DNA of 64,000 nucleotides from the NCBI RefSeq assembly GCF_032818155.1, contig NZ_CP102589.1:3272001-3336000 (forward strand). The letters run 5' to 3'. Of this stretch, positions 1 through 8,935 are shown one piece after another (positions within the stretch are counted from its first letter, which is position 1; every line of letters starts with the position of its first letter). A model generated the notes under the pieces. The model saw only the letters and a program-made list of their open reading frames with translations, did no database searches and had not been told where the DNA came from. Both the position numbers and the translations under genes were made by a program. Source of the stretch: Niallia taxi. GTDB lineage: Bacteria > Bacillota > Bacilli > Bacillales > Cytobacillaceae.

Positions 1-47
1 GGCAGCTGCGCTGATAGCATCTAGTAAATCTGCCTGCTATCATCCTC

Positions 48-956
48 TTAGCTCTCCACTATAGCAGTTGCTTTTCTTACATTACCTTCTGCTTTGTTTA
101 AAAGCACTTTAGCCTGCGTGTAGTCCTGATTGGTTTTTAGCATAACAATAGCTGTTTTCACTTCATTCTGTGCTTTTGCCAACATCTCTTTTGCTGATTC
201 ATAGGATGCGCCTGTAGTTTTACAGATGATGTGGATTGCTCTTTCTTTCAACTTAAAATTGCTTACATGTACATCTACCATAAGGTTTTCATATGCTTTC
301 CCATTTTGAATCATCGTAGCTGTTGAAATCATATTTAGTATCATCTTTTGCGCGGTAGCAGCCTTTAGTCTTGTCGAACCTGTAAGCACTTCCGGCCCCA
401 CCTCTACCTCAATACATTTGTCTGCATACTCACTAATCAATGATTGTTTATTGCAGGATAAGGCAATTGTTTTTGCGCCGACACTGCGTGCATAACAAAG
501 CGCACCTATTACATACGGTGTCCTGCCACTTGCTGCGATTCCAATAACAGTATCATTTGCTGTTAAGCAGATGTCTTGTAAATCTCTGGCACCTAGCTCC
601 TGATTATCTTCTGCTCCTTCAACAGCCTTAATAAACGCCTTTTCCCCACCAGCCATAATACCTTGAACTAAATCAGGATCTGTACTAAATGTCGGTGGGC
701 ATTCAACTGCGTCCAAAACCCCCAGCCTTCCGCTCGTACCTGCACCAATATAGATGATGCGGCCTCCTTTTTTTAAAGACTCGCAAGCATATTTGACAGC
801 TGTTTCGACCTCTGGGAGCACTTGCTGAACGGCAATCGCTACCTTTTGATCCTCTTCATTCATCAGCCTCAGAACTTCCATTGTTTCTGCTGTATCTATA
901 TGCATTGTTCGATCATTGCGAGATTCTGTTGTTAGTAATTTGAGCTTCTGATCCAT
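48..956 (-). CDS. murQ: N-acetylmuramic acid 6-phosphate etherase
   Basis: Cytoplasmic lyase that cleaves the D-lactyl ether of MurNAc-6-phosphate to give GlcNAc-6-phosphate and lactate in cell-wall sugar recovery. The 302-residue protein has the family length. A SIS sugar-phosphate domain begins around residue 55, with the [16 protein letters not shown] signature at 70-85. E85 and E116 correspond to the two glutamates known to matter in E. coli MurQ. The C-terminal helical part (about 235-300) is typical. ATG start with GGAGG upstream. It is preceded by a sigma-A promoter overlapped by a palindrome. A gene probably follows on the same strand, but only 47 bases remain before the window edge, too few to name it. 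Family assignment is very secure. Confidence 0.96.
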   Translation of the reverse strand: MDQKLKLLTTESRNDRTMHIDTAETMEVLRLMNEEDQKVAIAVQQVLPEVETAVKYACESLKKGGRIIYIGAGTSGRLGVLDAVECPPTFSTDPDLVQGIMAGGEKAFIKAVEGAEDNQELGARDLQDICLTANDTVIGIAASGRTPYVIGALCYARSVGAKTIALSCNKQSLISEYADKCIEVEVGPEVLTGSTRLKAATAQKMILNMISTATMIQNGKAYENLMVDVHVSNFKLKERAIHIICKTTGASYESAKEMLAKAQNEVKTAIVMLKTNQDYTQAKVLLNKAEGNVRKATAIVES

Positions 957-988
957 GCTTTAGTCCTCCATTTCTTTTTTACACTTTT

Positions 989-1017
989 ATTATAATTATT
1001 TTGAAACATAATTTCAA
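989..1017 (-). promoter_or_regulatory. Sigma-A promoter of murQ with overlapping palindromic operator
   Basis: On the minus strand TTGAAA (1017-1012) and TATAAT (994-989) are separated by 17 bp. The palindrome TTGAAA-N5-TTTCAA (1001-1017) covers the -35 box, the usual place for a repressor. RpiR/MurR-type regulators bind sites of this kind, but no such gene is in the window, so the regulator is inferred. Confidence 0.7.
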
Positions 1018-1065
1018 TAATAATTATTTTATTTTAAAATTTTAGTTCAAATAGTCATAAAAAAA

Positions 1066-1092
1066 GAAAACCTGCATATATGGCAGGTTTTC
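1066..1092 (-). terminator. Second (tandem) terminator downstream of the DUF616 gene
   Basis: GAAAACCTGC pairs with GCAGGTTTTC around a 7-nt loop, and the minus-strand transcript continues into a run of U. With the hairpin at 1141-1168 it insulates the murQ promoter from upstream transcription. Confidence 0.7.
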
Positions 1093-1137
1093 ATAAAGAT
1101 AGAACTATGTTTCTAAAATATAAGAAGGCTATTATAC

Positions 1138-1169
1138 AAAAAAAGGGAGACATCCATGTCTCCCTTTTT
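1138..1169 (-). terminator. Terminator of the DUF616 gene
   Basis: Perfect 13-bp stem (AAAAGGGAGACAT/ATGTCTCCCTTTT) with a 2-nt loop, directly after the stop codon of the upstream minus-strand gene. Confidence 0.8.
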
Positions 1170-1178
1170 ACCAATATA

Positions 1179-1874
1179 TTAAACCGTTTCAGGCTGCTCC
1201 ATTTCCAATACAATATGGTCATGCAAATACCGGAAATAGCTGTTGCTTCCCCTGCTGTTTCCCTCTAAGCAGCCGAAAAAGAACCCAGTCACCCATGCGG
1301 CATAATTGAAGCTGAGCTGATCTCTTCTGCTGTAGTTTTTCACAAGCTTCCACCATTGCTCCATTAATTGCATTACATCAGGAGAATGGGTTTTGCGAAG
1401 AATAACATTGCTTTCAATTAGACCATTATGTTTAGGATAATACTCACTCTTTAACAGCGCCAGCTGCTTTCTGATGATTTTTTCATTATCCTGCCCATTT
1501 TTGATACATTCCTTCGCTTCCTCATAAACACAATCTCTTACTGGATGTTTAAATGTATACAGCGTTTTATCGCCATTGATAAAATACTGTTCAATCAGTT
1601 GATCAATATCACCAGTTATCTCCACATTTCCATCTACCCAAATGCTGTATTCATATTCAGGCAAAAAGAAATGCGGCATAATTTTCACCTGCCTGCACTG
1701 CCTAACAATATCCAAATCGCTTGGAGGAAGAGGTCTTATTTGCCATGTAGGTGAAATAAGTGTTGGATCATCTGTAAAGCATATGTAGTCACACTGATTA
1801 GATATGATTGCTGGCTCCTTCAATTCATCATAGTCTTTTGTAATTGCTGTATAGATTACCACTCTTTTTTTCAT
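1179..1874 (-). CDS. DUF616 (TOD1/MUCI70-type) glycosyltransferase-like protein
   Basis: A 231-residue cytoplasmic protein without signal peptide or membrane segment. The N-terminus (KKRVVIYTAITKDYDEL) and the central WVDGNVEI motif, around residue 93, match the DUF616 family, which is related to GT-A glycosyltransferases; the acidic D-G-N element may stand in for the DXD nucleotide-sugar motif. Acceptor and donor are unknown. I place the start at the ATG at 1874, preceded by GGAGGAGAAGG, rather than the TTG one codon upstream. Monocistronic, with two terminators behind it. A wall or capsule-related role can only be guessed from family and from adjacency to murQ. Confidence 0.72.
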   Translation of the reverse strand: MKKRVVIYTAITKDYDELKEPAIISNQCDYICFTDDPTLISPTWQIRPLPPSDLDIVRQCRQVKIMPHFFLPEYEYSIWVDGNVEITGDIDQLIEQYFINGDKTLYTFKHPVRDCVYEEAKECIKNGQDNEKIIRKQLALLKSEYYPKHNGLIESNVILRKTHSPDVMQLMEQWWKLVKNYSRRDQLSFNYAAWVTGFFFGCLEGNSRGSNSYFRYLHDHIVLEMEQPETV

Positions 1875-2270
1875 CAACCTTCTCCTCCCTATTTCATGTC
1901 ACTTTAAAGCAACAATAAAATTCTTAATATTCAATTAATCACTTATTATATCATAATTGATTTCTTAGTACTATTATGTAAGCCTTTTTGTTAATAGAAC
2001 AAGAAGTATGCTAATTCTAGTTATTATCCGTTTATCAGTAGAATGAAACTTATTAACACCAAAAAAAGCAGATGCATTCTGAGAGCTTCAAGAGATTGGT
2101 ACAAATTGGTTGTTAATAGTCTATCATATGACTAAGTTTAATCTTAATGATCGAATTACCTAGGAAAATCTAAGGAAAAAAGAGGCAGGACATCGCTTCT
2201 TTAGAATGCATTAAGCAGGCCGATATATGTATTAGTTTCAGGAAAATAAACTTAAAAGGAGACAACATCA
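1875..2270. other. Intergenic region between DUF616 gene and chemoreceptor
   Basis: AT-rich stretch of about 400 bp. Apart from the ribosome sites, and a candidate sigma-D promoter at its right end, I see no ORF, repeat or strong hairpin. Confidence 0.5.
2200..2226 (+). promoter_or_regulatory. Candidate sigma-D (motility) promoter of the chemoreceptor gene
   Basis: GCCGATAT at 2219-2226 is an exact match to the sigma-D -10 element, 45 bp before the start codon. The -35 at 15-bp spacing reads TTTA rather than TAAA, so the match is partial. Sigma-D control is usual for Bacillus chemoreceptors. Confidence 0.5.
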
Positions 2271-3986
2271 TTGAAACTGCTAAAAAACTTAAACATTACC
2301 AGAAAGCTTTTGATTATCACACTAGTAAGTGCTGCAGCACTTTGCTCAGTTGGTTTTTTAGGCTTAAATTATATTCGTGTTATGGCTGAGGATTCAGAAG
2401 TTATCTACAAGGAGAATCTGCTGCCGATAACTGATATGCTGCAAATTAGAATTAACACAAGGTCAAGCAGCGCCTATACACTTGAACTTCTGCTGACAAC
2501 AGATGCAGCTAAAAATAAAGAACTGCAGGTGGAGATTAAGTCTGCCTGGGAGGAAATTGATACACTTGTTGCCAAGATTGAGAGTGGCAAAATGACTGCG
2601 GAAGAAAAAACACTGCTTGACCAGTTTAAGGAGGAGGTAACTCCTTTGACTGCAGGAAGAGATAAAGTGGTTGCTCTTGCTCTTGCTAATAAAAACACAG
2701 AAGGCTATGAAATTTACTTAAAAGAAGTAGAAACAAACAGAGCAAAAGTAAACGAAACGTTAAAAGAGCTTGTTGCCGCGAAAACAAAGCATGCAGAAAA
2801 GCTTTACACGAAAAGTAAGGAAACCTTAACTACAGTTACTATTTTTGTTGCGGCTGTCATCATTTTGGCTGTTTTGCTGCTGTTACTATTGAGCTATTTT
2901 ATCGGCCGGATGATTGTAAAACCAGTCAAGGAAGTAAAAGAGCTTCTTTCTATGGCAGAGGATGGAGATTTTACTGTTAAAGGAAGCTACCAATCAAAGG
3001 ATGAAATTGGCGAACTTGCTAATTCCTTCAATAATATGACAGCAAAGCTTCAATCTGTTTTCAGTACTGTATATGATTCTTCGCAACAGGTTGCTGCTGC
3101 TTCAGAAGAGCTGAGTGCAAGTGCGGAGGAAAACAGCAAAGCAAGTGAGCATATAACACTTACCATGCAGGAGCTTTCTGTAGGAACAGATAAACAAGTT
3201 GATAAAATCGAAGACAGTGCCGATATCATCAGCAATATTACGACATATACAAAAACAATTGCTGATAATACAGATAAAATAACAAAAGATGTCCTTCATG
3301 CATCTCAAGTGTCTGCAGAGGGAAATGAAGCAATTACAGAAGTAAATAAGCAAATGAATTCTATTTATGCTAATGTTACCAGCTTATCAGAAGCTGTCAG
3401 AAGCTTAAATGAACGTTCAAATGAAATCGGAGAAATTACGAATGTCATCACTGGCATTTCAGCCCAAACAAACCTGTTGGCATTGAATGCAGCAATTGAA
3501 GCGGCACGTGCTGGAGAGCATGGCAAAGGCTTTGCAGTCGTTGCTGATGAAGTTAGAACACTTGCAGAGGAATCTACTAAATCAACAGAACAAATCTCGA
3601 ACTTGATTCAATTAATTCAGAAGGATACAGAGTATACACTTCAAACAATGGAAAGAGCCTCACAAGAAGTTAACTCAGGCTTAACTGTCGTTCATACAGC
3701 AGGTGCCTCCTTCCAAAAAATCGAAACAGCCGTTAATGGTGTCGTCTCGCAAATTGAAGACATTTCAGAAGCACTGCAAAAACTAGCAAATGGAACAGAA
3801 ACTGTTCACACTTCAATGGATGAAGTTAGTGATGTAGCAAAGGATTCTGCTTCCATCACACAAAATATCTCTGCTGCAACACAGGAACAGCTTGCCTCGA
3901 TGGAAGAAATCACTTCCTCTTCTCAAGCGCTGGCCCTTTTAGCAGATGATCTACAAGCAATCATTAAGCAATTTAAAATTGGTTAA
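2271..3986 (+). CDS. Methyl-accepting chemotaxis protein
   Basis: A 571-residue transmembrane receptor that signals to the CheA/CheW array. In order: a short cytoplasmic N-terminus, TM1 (about 13-32), an extracytoplasmic helical sensor of about 155 residues (4HB_MCP type, rich in Lys/Glu), TM2 (about 186-211), a HAMP linker beginning at GRMIVKPV, and a long coiled-coil signalling domain with the conserved hairpin tip [20 protein letters not shown]. The TTG start is chosen because AAAAGGAG lies 8-10 nt upstream. The ligand cannot be read from sequence; 4HB sensors bind small molecules directly or through binding proteins. Monocistronic, followed by a terminator. Confidence 0.93.
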   Translation: MKLLKNLNITRKLLIITLVSAAALCSVGFLGLNYIRVMAEDSEVIYKENLLPITDMLQIRINTRSSSAYTLELLLTTDAAKNKELQVEIKSAWEEIDTLVAKIESGKMTAEEKTLLDQFKEEVTPLTAGRDKVVALALANKNTEGYEIYLKEVETNRAKVNETLKELVAAKTKHAEKLYTKSKETLTTVTIFVAAVIILAVLLLLLLSYFIGRMIVKPVKEVKELLSMAEDGDFTVKGSYQSKDEIGELANSFNNMTAKLQSVFSTVYDSSQQVAAASEELSASAEENSKASEHITLTMQELSVGTDKQVDKIEDSADIISNITTYTKTIADNTDKITKDVLHASQVSAEGNEAITEVNKQMNSIYANVTSLSEAVRSLNERSNEIGEITNVITGISAQTNLLALNAAIEAARAGEHGKGFAVVADEVRTLAEESTKSTEQISNLIQLIQKDTEYTLQTMERASQEVNSGLTVVHTAGASFQKIETAVNGVVSQIEDISEALQKLANGTETVHTSMDEVSDVAKDSASITQNISAATQEQLASMEEITSSSQALALLADDLQAIIKQFKIG

Positions 3987-3988
3987 CA

Positions 3989-4032
3989 AACAAACATGCC
4001 CTGAAATAATCATTTCGGGGCATGTTTGTTTT
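3989..4032. terminator. Bidirectional terminator between chemoreceptor and ogt
   Basis: ACAAACATGCCC pairs with GGGCATGTTTGT, with A and T tracts on both sides, serving the two convergent genes. Confidence 0.85.
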
Positions 4033-4492
4033 CATGCTCCAAAAGCCATTCCTTTCGCCACAGGCCGCCTGCATAACCTGTCAAGCTGCCATTGCTGCCA
4101 ATAATCCGGTGACATGGCAGAACAATACAAAGCTTATTTTTGCCATTTGTACTGCCAACTGCCCGAACTGCCTTTTCATTACCGATTGCTGCTGCAATGT
4201 CTTTATAGGAGCCGGTTTTACCGTAAGAAATAGACGGTAATGTATTCCACACATTTTTTTGGAAATCTGTACCTTCGACTATATATGGAAAAGTAAATGT
4301 CTCAAGCTCTCCTTTAAAATACAAATCAAGCTGTTGATAGCAATCTATTAATGATTTTGGCGTATTTTCCAACAAGGGATATTGCAAGATGTCTCTTTCT
4401 GTAAACAGTACAGAGTATACCCCTTCTTCGGTACCTGTGATTTCAACAAGCCCAATTGGTGATTGATAATCAATCATATATTTATCGCTCAT
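4010..4492 (-). CDS. ogt: Methylated-DNA--protein-cysteine methyltransferase
   Basis: Suicide DNA-repair enzyme that takes the O6-alkyl group from guanine onto its own cysteine. The 160-residue length fits the Ogt type without an Ada domain. The acceptor motif LPCHRIIG places the active cysteine at C127, followed by the conserved GYAGGLWRKEWLLEHE helix; the helix-turn-helix with the arginine finger lies around 95-115 (AVRAVGS). The usual NP before the PCHR strand reads NK here. Probably cotranscribed with the HAD gene, whose stop is 22 bp upstream. Confidence 0.94.
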   Translation of the reverse strand: MSDKYMIDYQSPIGLVEITGTEEGVYSVLFTERDILQYPLLENTPKSLIDCYQQLDLYFKGELETFTFPYIVEGTDFQKNVWNTLPSISYGKTGSYKDIAAAIGNEKAVRAVGSTNGKNKLCIVLPCHRIIGSNGSLTGYAGGLWRKEWLLEHENKHAPK

Positions 4493-4514
4493 TTAACATT
4501 CCTCCAGCTATTTA

Positions 4515-5186
4515 TTACATGTCTTGATTGAGTTTTTTTATCAGCATTGGAATCTCTGCCAAATCCTTTACGATATAATCCATTCCAGCACTGCTCCAAT
4601 CAGAATTCTCTTTCCATACTCCAAGCATTCCAACATTACGGGCTGCTTCTATATCATTTCGCGGATGATCGCCGATAAAAAGGCTTTCTTCAGGATTTAC
4701 TTCCAGCCTTTGCAGCGCACGCAGAAAAATGGCCGGATCTGGCTTTCGCAAACCCTCCCATTCTGATATCAATATCTCATCAAAAAAGTGTTTGATTCCT
4801 AACGACTCTATATTACTTTGCTGAAACCGCCCATATCCGTTTGAAATGATTCCTAAGCGAAGCCCTGCTGATGAAAGCTGTGCTAACATTTCTTTTAAAT
4901 ATGAAAAAGGCACACAGCTATACGGAAACTCCTCTACATAATCTTGCAGCAGCTCCTGCCAAGTGATTCCGGCCAAGTGAAATTCTTCAACAAGCTGCTG
5001 ATAGACTTTATCCTTCCAAACATAGCCCTTTTCATCCAAGGTGATGAATCTGCTTATATATGTTTCTTTCGAAATATCGCTTGTCTTTTTTATTATGCGG
5101 TTATATTGTCGTTCAGCAAAATGCAGGACTGATTCATTTCTGTTTAATAATGTTCCATCTAAATCAAACAAAACTGCTTTTATCAT
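4515..5186 (-). CDS. HAD-superfamily hydrolase (phosphatase-like)
   Basis: A 223-residue cytoplasmic haloacid-dehalogenase-fold protein. Motif I VLFDLDGTL at the N-terminus carries the nucleophile and acid aspartates; motif II is IISNG, motif III the lysine in EGLRKPDPAIF, motif IV FIGDHPRNDIEAA. The four-helix cap between motifs I and II is of the C1, beta-phosphoglucomutase/YjjG-like type. I start at the internal ATG at 5186, which has AAGGTAGGGG in front and places DxD at the normal distance; the ATG nine codons upstream lacks a ribosome site. Substrate unknown. First gene of a likely two-gene unit with ogt. Confidence 0.85.
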   Translation of the reverse strand: MIKAVLFDLDGTLLNRNESVLHFAERQYNRIIKKTSDISKETYISRFITLDEKGYVWKDKVYQQLVEEFHLAGITWQELLQDYVEEFPYSCVPFSYLKEMLAQLSSAGLRLGIISNGYGRFQQSNIESLGIKHFFDEILISEWEGLRKPDPAIFLRALQRLEVNPEESLFIGDHPRNDIEAARNVGMLGVWKENSDWSSAGMDYIVKDLAEIPMLIKKLNQDM

Positions 5187-5253
5187 ATAAACAGCCCCTA
5201 CCTTTTCTTCCATTATAAACTATTGCTTTCAACATGGCTCAAGCCATAAAAAA

Positions 5254-5278
5254 ACTGACTGAAAATTTTTCAGTCAGT
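5254..5278 (-). terminator. Terminator of the MetE-like gene
   Basis: ACTGACTGA/TCAGTCAGT stem followed on the minus strand by a T run, just after the stop codon. Confidence 0.75.
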
Positions 5279-5293
5279 CAGCTTTATAAAGCA

Positions 5294-6409
5294 TTATTTC
5301 CAAACATCATTTGAAATTTCTACAACATGGCGGAGCTTATCCCATTGCTGCTCTTCTGTCAGCAGGTTGCCTTCTTCTGTTGATGCAAAGCCGCACTGCG
5401 GGCTTAAGCACAACTGATTTAAGTCAACATAGCGTGATGCTTCTTCAATACGACGTTTAATAACATCCTTATCCTCTAGTTCACCGAATTTAGAAGTGAT
5501 TAATCCAAGTACGATATTTAAGTCTGGTCTGTTAACGAAACGGAGCGGTTCAAAACCACCTGAACGATCATTATCATATTCAAGGAAGAATCCATCAATA
5601 TTTAAATGACCAAACAGCTTTTCAGCAACCGGCTCATAACCACCTGAAGAAATCCATGTAGAACGGAAATTCCCTCGGCATATATGCATTGTTACTTTGA
5701 AATCATCTGGACGATCAGAAACTGCTTCATTCAGCGTTTCTAAATATTTTCTGCTTAAGTAGTCAGGATCCATTCCTTTTGCGCGCAGCTGTTCCTTCTG
5801 TTCTTCTGAACAAAGGTATGCCCATGATGTGTCATCAAGTTGCACATAACGGCAGCCTGCATCATAAAACGCTTGAAGGCCCTTTTTGTATGTTTGTGCA
5901 AGATCTGCGAAAAATTCATCTTGGTCCGGATACACAGCCTTGTCAACTTCACCGCGGAAATGAAGCATACTTGGACTTGGAATCGTCAATTTTGCTGTAT
6001 GGTCACCAGCTGCAGCTTGAAGAAATTTAAAATCCTCAAGGAATGGGTGCTTGTCAAACCCAAGCTTGTCCGTAACCTTAATAGCACGTGATTTTGTTTG
6101 CTTTTGCTGGAATTGGATACCAGACCCAGTTTGATAGCCTGTCACACCTTGTAGGTCCTCAAGAAAATCAAAATGCCACCATGCTCTGCGGAATTCTCCA
6201 TCTGTTACAGCTTGAAGGCCAACTTCCTTCTGCTTTTCTACAATTCTGGCAATCTCTTCATTTTCTATTGTTTTTAATTGCTCTGCAGTAATTTCGTCAG
6301 CTGCTCTTTGTAGACGCGCCTTCTTAATTGCCTCAGATCTCAATAAGCTTCCTACTTGGTCTGCGCGAAATGGTGCTGTTTTCTGTGATGATTTATCAAT
6401 CGTTTGCAT
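5294..6409 (-). CDS. Cobalamin-independent methionine synthase family protein (YxjG/YxjH-like)
   Basis: A 371-residue protein equivalent to the C-terminal catalytic half of MetE, the length of B. subtilis YxjG/YxjH. It begins with the family motif FRADQVGSLLR; further conserved stretches are DGEFRRAWWHFDFLEDL, QLDDTSWAYL, MHICRGNFR and LCLSPQCGFAS, the last two supplying the zinc-binding His and Cys. It probably transfers a methyl group to homocysteine, with a donor that need not be methyl-tetrahydrofolate. No S-box riboswitch is present upstream, unlike yxjG in B. subtilis; a LysR gene lies just upstream on the same strand. RBS AGAGGG before the ATG. Confidence 0.85.
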   Translation of the reverse strand: MQTIDKSSQKTAPFRADQVGSLLRSEAIKKARLQRAADEITAEQLKTIENEEIARIVEKQKEVGLQAVTDGEFRRAWWHFDFLEDLQGVTGYQTGSGIQFQQKQTKSRAIKVTDKLGFDKHPFLEDFKFLQAAAGDHTAKLTIPSPSMLHFRGEVDKAVYPDQDEFFADLAQTYKKGLQAFYDAGCRYVQLDDTSWAYLCSEEQKEQLRAKGMDPDYLSRKYLETLNEAVSDRPDDFKVTMHICRGNFRSTWISSGGYEPVAEKLFGHLNIDGFFLEYDNDRSGGFEPLRFVNRPDLNIVLGLITSKFGELEDKDVIKRRIEEASRYVDLNQLCLSPQCGFASTEEGNLLTEEQQWDKLRHVVEISNDVWK

Positions 6410-6483
6410 CTAATTCCCTCTTTTCCCTTTGTCGTTCCTATATTGTCTGTATATTAGCATAATTAAAAGGGTATAGAGTAACT

Positions 6484-6499
6484 GATAAAAGTAATTATC
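6484..6499. promoter_or_regulatory. Candidate LysR-type binding site
   Basis: GATAA-N6-TTATC dyad, a T-N11-A style box, lies in the 110-bp gap between the LysR gene and the MetE-like gene, about 75 bp before the latter's start. Assigning it to the neighbouring LysR protein is inference. Confidence 0.4.
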
Positions 6500-6519
6500 C
6501 GTTATAACTAAAAGCTATA

Positions 6520-7434
6520 TCACTTAGGAGCATAGTAATCGACAAATCTTTTAAGCTCTTCTAAATAAAGGTTTGCAATCCTGCTTAATCTTGTTTTTTT
6601 GTGTACAATCCATCCTACTGAAATCGTTTCCTCTTCAGCTAGCGGAACAGAAACAATGTCAGATCCATTTAAGTCCGAGCTTAAAATCCCTGTTGAAATG
6701 GTGTACCCATTCAGCCCAATCAGCAGATTGAATAAAGTAGCACGGTCACTCACTTGGATTGATTTTTTGCGAGGAATAGTACTGAATATTTCCTCCGCAT
6801 AATAAAAGGAATTAAACTCCCCTTGTTCAAAAGACAGCCGCGGATATGCTTCTAAATCTCCAAGCGTTACCGAAGACCTTTTCGCTAGCGGATTTTGGGC
6901 ACTCACAAAAATATGCGGACCCGCCTCAAATAAAGAATGGAAATCAAGTCCTTCCTGTTCGAGCATTTGCAGCATAACCTTTTCATTAAACGAGCTGACA
7001 TAAAGGATACCAATTTCACTGCGAAAGTTTTTAACATCCTCAATGATTTCATATGTCCGTGTTTCCCGCAAAGTAAATTGATATTCGTCCGCTCCATGCT
7101 GTTTGATCATTTCGACAAATGCGTTTACAGCAAATGCATAATGCTGTGTCGATACAGAGAAAAGCTGTTGAGATGGCGCGCTGTCAAAATACCTCCGTTC
7201 AAGCAGCTCCGCCTGCTCCACTACTTGGCGGGCATATCCGAGAAATTCAGCACCGTTTTTTGATAAAGTGATTCCTTTTGACGTCCGTAAAAAAATCTCA
7301 AAGCCCATCTCCTTTTCCAGCTCTTTAACTGCCTTAGACAAACTCGGCTGTGACATATATAAACGCCTTGCCGCTTCATTAATAGAGCCGCATAAAACTA
7401 TTTCCACCACATACTTCAATTGCTGGAGTGTCAT
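6520..7434 (-). CDS. LysR-family transcriptional regulator
   Basis: A 304-residue DNA-binding regulator. The N-terminal winged helix-turn-helix is textbook (MTLQQLKYVVEIV, then INEAARRLYMSQPSLSKAVKELE), followed by the linker helix and an inducer-binding domain from about residue 90. I start at the ATG at 7434 because AGGAGGT precedes it; an upstream in-frame ATG adds 12 unconserved residues. Its position next to the MetE-like gene suggests control of methionine/sulfur metabolism, as CysL/YtlI/MetR-type relatives do, but the ligand is not readable. Confidence 0.9.
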   Translation of the reverse strand: MTLQQLKYVVEIVLCGSINEAARRLYMSQPSLSKAVKELEKEMGFEIFLRTSKGITLSKNGAEFLGYARQVVEQAELLERRYFDSAPSQQLFSVSTQHYAFAVNAFVEMIKQHGADEYQFTLRETRTYEIIEDVKNFRSEIGILYVSSFNEKVMLQMLEQEGLDFHSLFEAGPHIFVSAQNPLAKRSSVTLGDLEAYPRLSFEQGEFNSFYYAEEIFSTIPRKKSIQVSDRATLFNLLIGLNGYTISTGILSSDLNGSDIVSVPLAEEETISVGWIVHKKTRLSRIANLYLEELKRFVDYYAPK

Positions 7435-7721
7435 AAAATTACCTCCTGTTTTTTTAATAATTATGTACAATCGCTGCTTAACTCTTATTTATACCATTTA
7501 TAACTTAATTAATAGGTAGCTGTTCATCCCCTGTCATTAATTTCTTGTAAATTTAATTTTTTACATAATATCATATTTTTATTGCTTGTATAAGGGGATT
7601 AAGATACTATAAATTGGGATTGGAAAAATATTTGTAAAATATTCCGATTTCTGCTAAAAAAAGCTCTTATTCTAGCGATATTAAAAAAGTAGAAATTATC
7701 ACGAATGGTAAGGAGAAACAT

Positions 7722-7991
7722 ATGAAAACAATTATTAAAGCAACTTTGGCAACAGGCCTGCTTTTTAGCTTCACACTTGGCACAGTCCATAATGCAGAGG
7801 CTGCTACAAAAGTAGTTACCTACAAAAACTGCACAGAGCTAAATAAAAAATACAAAGGCGGAGTAGCCCGCGCTGCAAATGTGAAAAACAAAGGCGGAAA
7901 AACAAAATACAAGCCATACGTATCGAAAGCTCTTTATGACGCCAACAAAAAAAGCGATAGAGATAAAGATTTAATTGCTTGTGAAAAATAA
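7722..7991 (+). CDS. Secreted Excalibur calcium-binding domain protein
   Basis: A short exported protein of 89 residues. A clear signal peptide (Lys-containing n-region, hydrophobic 8-22, likely cleavage after AEA near residue 27) is followed by one Excalibur domain: YKNCTELN with the first cysteine, and at the C-terminus a DxDxD-like loop (DRDKD) ending in ACEK with the second cysteine. Excalibur domains usually sit in extracellular nucleases or wall proteins; this one stands alone. AAGGAG precedes the ATG and a strong terminator follows. Function beyond calcium and disulfide chemistry is unknown. Confidence 0.85.
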   Translation: MKTIIKATLATGLLFSFTLGTVHNAEAATKVVTYKNCTELNKKYKGGVARAANVKNKGGKTKYKPYVSKALYDANKKSDRDKDLIACEK

Positions 7992-8000
7992 ATAGACCGA

Positions 8001-8038
8001 AAAAACCAGAACTTATCTTCCTTAGTTCTGGTTTTTTT
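8001..8038 (+). terminator. Terminator of the Excalibur gene
   Basis: AAAAACCAGAACT pairs with AGTTCTGGTTTTT and is followed by further T residues. Confidence 0.85.
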
Positions 8039-8174
8039 AAGCCTTTAACCACTTAAAAGTATTAAATGCTCTCCATACATTTTTAAATTGTACATGTAAT
8101 TGGCATGCTTAAACCATACACGGACAAAATTAAATACATTCTTTCTTCCTTATTTTAGCAAATCTATCATTTCT

Positions 8175-8199
8175 GTTTAAACCTCCTCACAGCGGGAAA
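8175..8199 (+). promoter_or_regulatory. Sigma-B general-stress promoter of the YflT-like gene
   Basis: GTTTAA (8175-8180), 13 bp, GGGAAA (8194-8199) matches the sigma-B consensus GTTTAA-N13-15-GGGWAW exactly, about 45 bp before the start codon of a general-stress gene. Confidence 0.8.
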
Positions 8200-8242
8200 A
8201 AAGTTGATAAGAAAATCATTTTGAATTAGTCAAGGAGGTTGA

Positions 8243-8851
8243 ATGAAAATGGCAAAAAGTATAGTAGCTGTTTATGAGACTCCCCAAGAGACAATTGATG
8301 CCATTGAAAGATTAACTGCAAAAGGATATGAAGCAGAGGATTTTTCTGTTGTGACGAACAGAAAAGACACGGATTATCTCGAATCACGGACAGATGCAAA
8401 TATTGCCTCTGCAGAAGATAATGAATCAGCTGGTTTTTTTGAAAGATTAAAAAGCTATTTCACAATGGAGGACCTTGGATTTGGCGCAAATGAAAACAAA
8501 ACTGCCGACATAGACATACCAGCAGTTGAGCTGGATCAGTATTCAGACCAGCTGGAAGAAGGGAAGTTTTTGCTCGCTGTTGAAGGAGATGTTAACGAAA
8601 TCACTGCAAACATAGCAAATGACTATCCAAATATGCGGCCATTAAATGACGTTAATCCGACAAACAGAGCACAAGGGATGAATATTTCCTTAGGGTCAAA
8701 TGAGGATTATGAGCGCAGGAACCCTGTATTTGAAGATACACCTGATACGCCAATATTGGAAAGAAGAGCTGGAGGCAATAACAATAGAGAGGCAACAGAT
8801 GAAGTTGTGCTTGATAGGTCCTTCCCGCGTAACGAACATTTATCAAAATAG
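8243..8851 (+). CDS. YflT-domain general stress protein
   Basis: A 202-residue acidic cytoplasmic protein. Residues 4-110 match the YflT/general stress protein 17M domain (VAVYETPQETIDAIERLTAKGYEAEDFSVV), a ferredoxin-like fold of unknown biochemical role. The C-terminal 90 residues are polar and low in complexity, likely disordered. AAGGAGG lies 4 nt before the first ATG and 10 nt before a second in-frame ATG at 8249, so either could be used. The sigma-B promoter and a terminator make it a single-gene stress unit. Confidence 0.88.
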   Translation: MKMAKSIVAVYETPQETIDAIERLTAKGYEAEDFSVVTNRKDTDYLESRTDANIASAEDNESAGFFERLKSYFTMEDLGFGANENKTADIDIPAVELDQYSDQLEEGKFLLAVEGDVNEITANIANDYPNMRPLNDVNPTNRAQGMNISLGSNEDYERRNPVFEDTPDTPILERRAGGNNNREATDEVVLDRSFPRNEHLSK

Positions 8852-8860
8852 GTATATAGT

Positions 8861-8897
8861 AAAAAGCCGGATTTGCTCTAGCAAATCCGGCTTTTTC
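8861..8897. terminator. Bidirectional terminator, CCGGATTTGC type, copy 1
   Basis: 16-bp stem AAAAAGCCGGATTTGC/GCAAATCCGGCTTTTT around TCTA. A near-identical hairpin lies at 9291-9323, on the other side of the small membrane-protein gene. Confidence 0.9.
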
Positions 8898-8935
8898 AAG
8901 CTGTCCAGAAAGTCTTGATAGCCTGAAAACAAGTT

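Noticed and set aside
1080..1268. Plus-strand frame of 62 codons opposite the DUF616 gene end
   Set aside because: Begins inside a terminator stem and runs antisense to a recognised gene.
6410..6519. S-box riboswitch before the MetE-like gene
   Set aside because: The gap is too short and none of the conserved S-box segments are visible.
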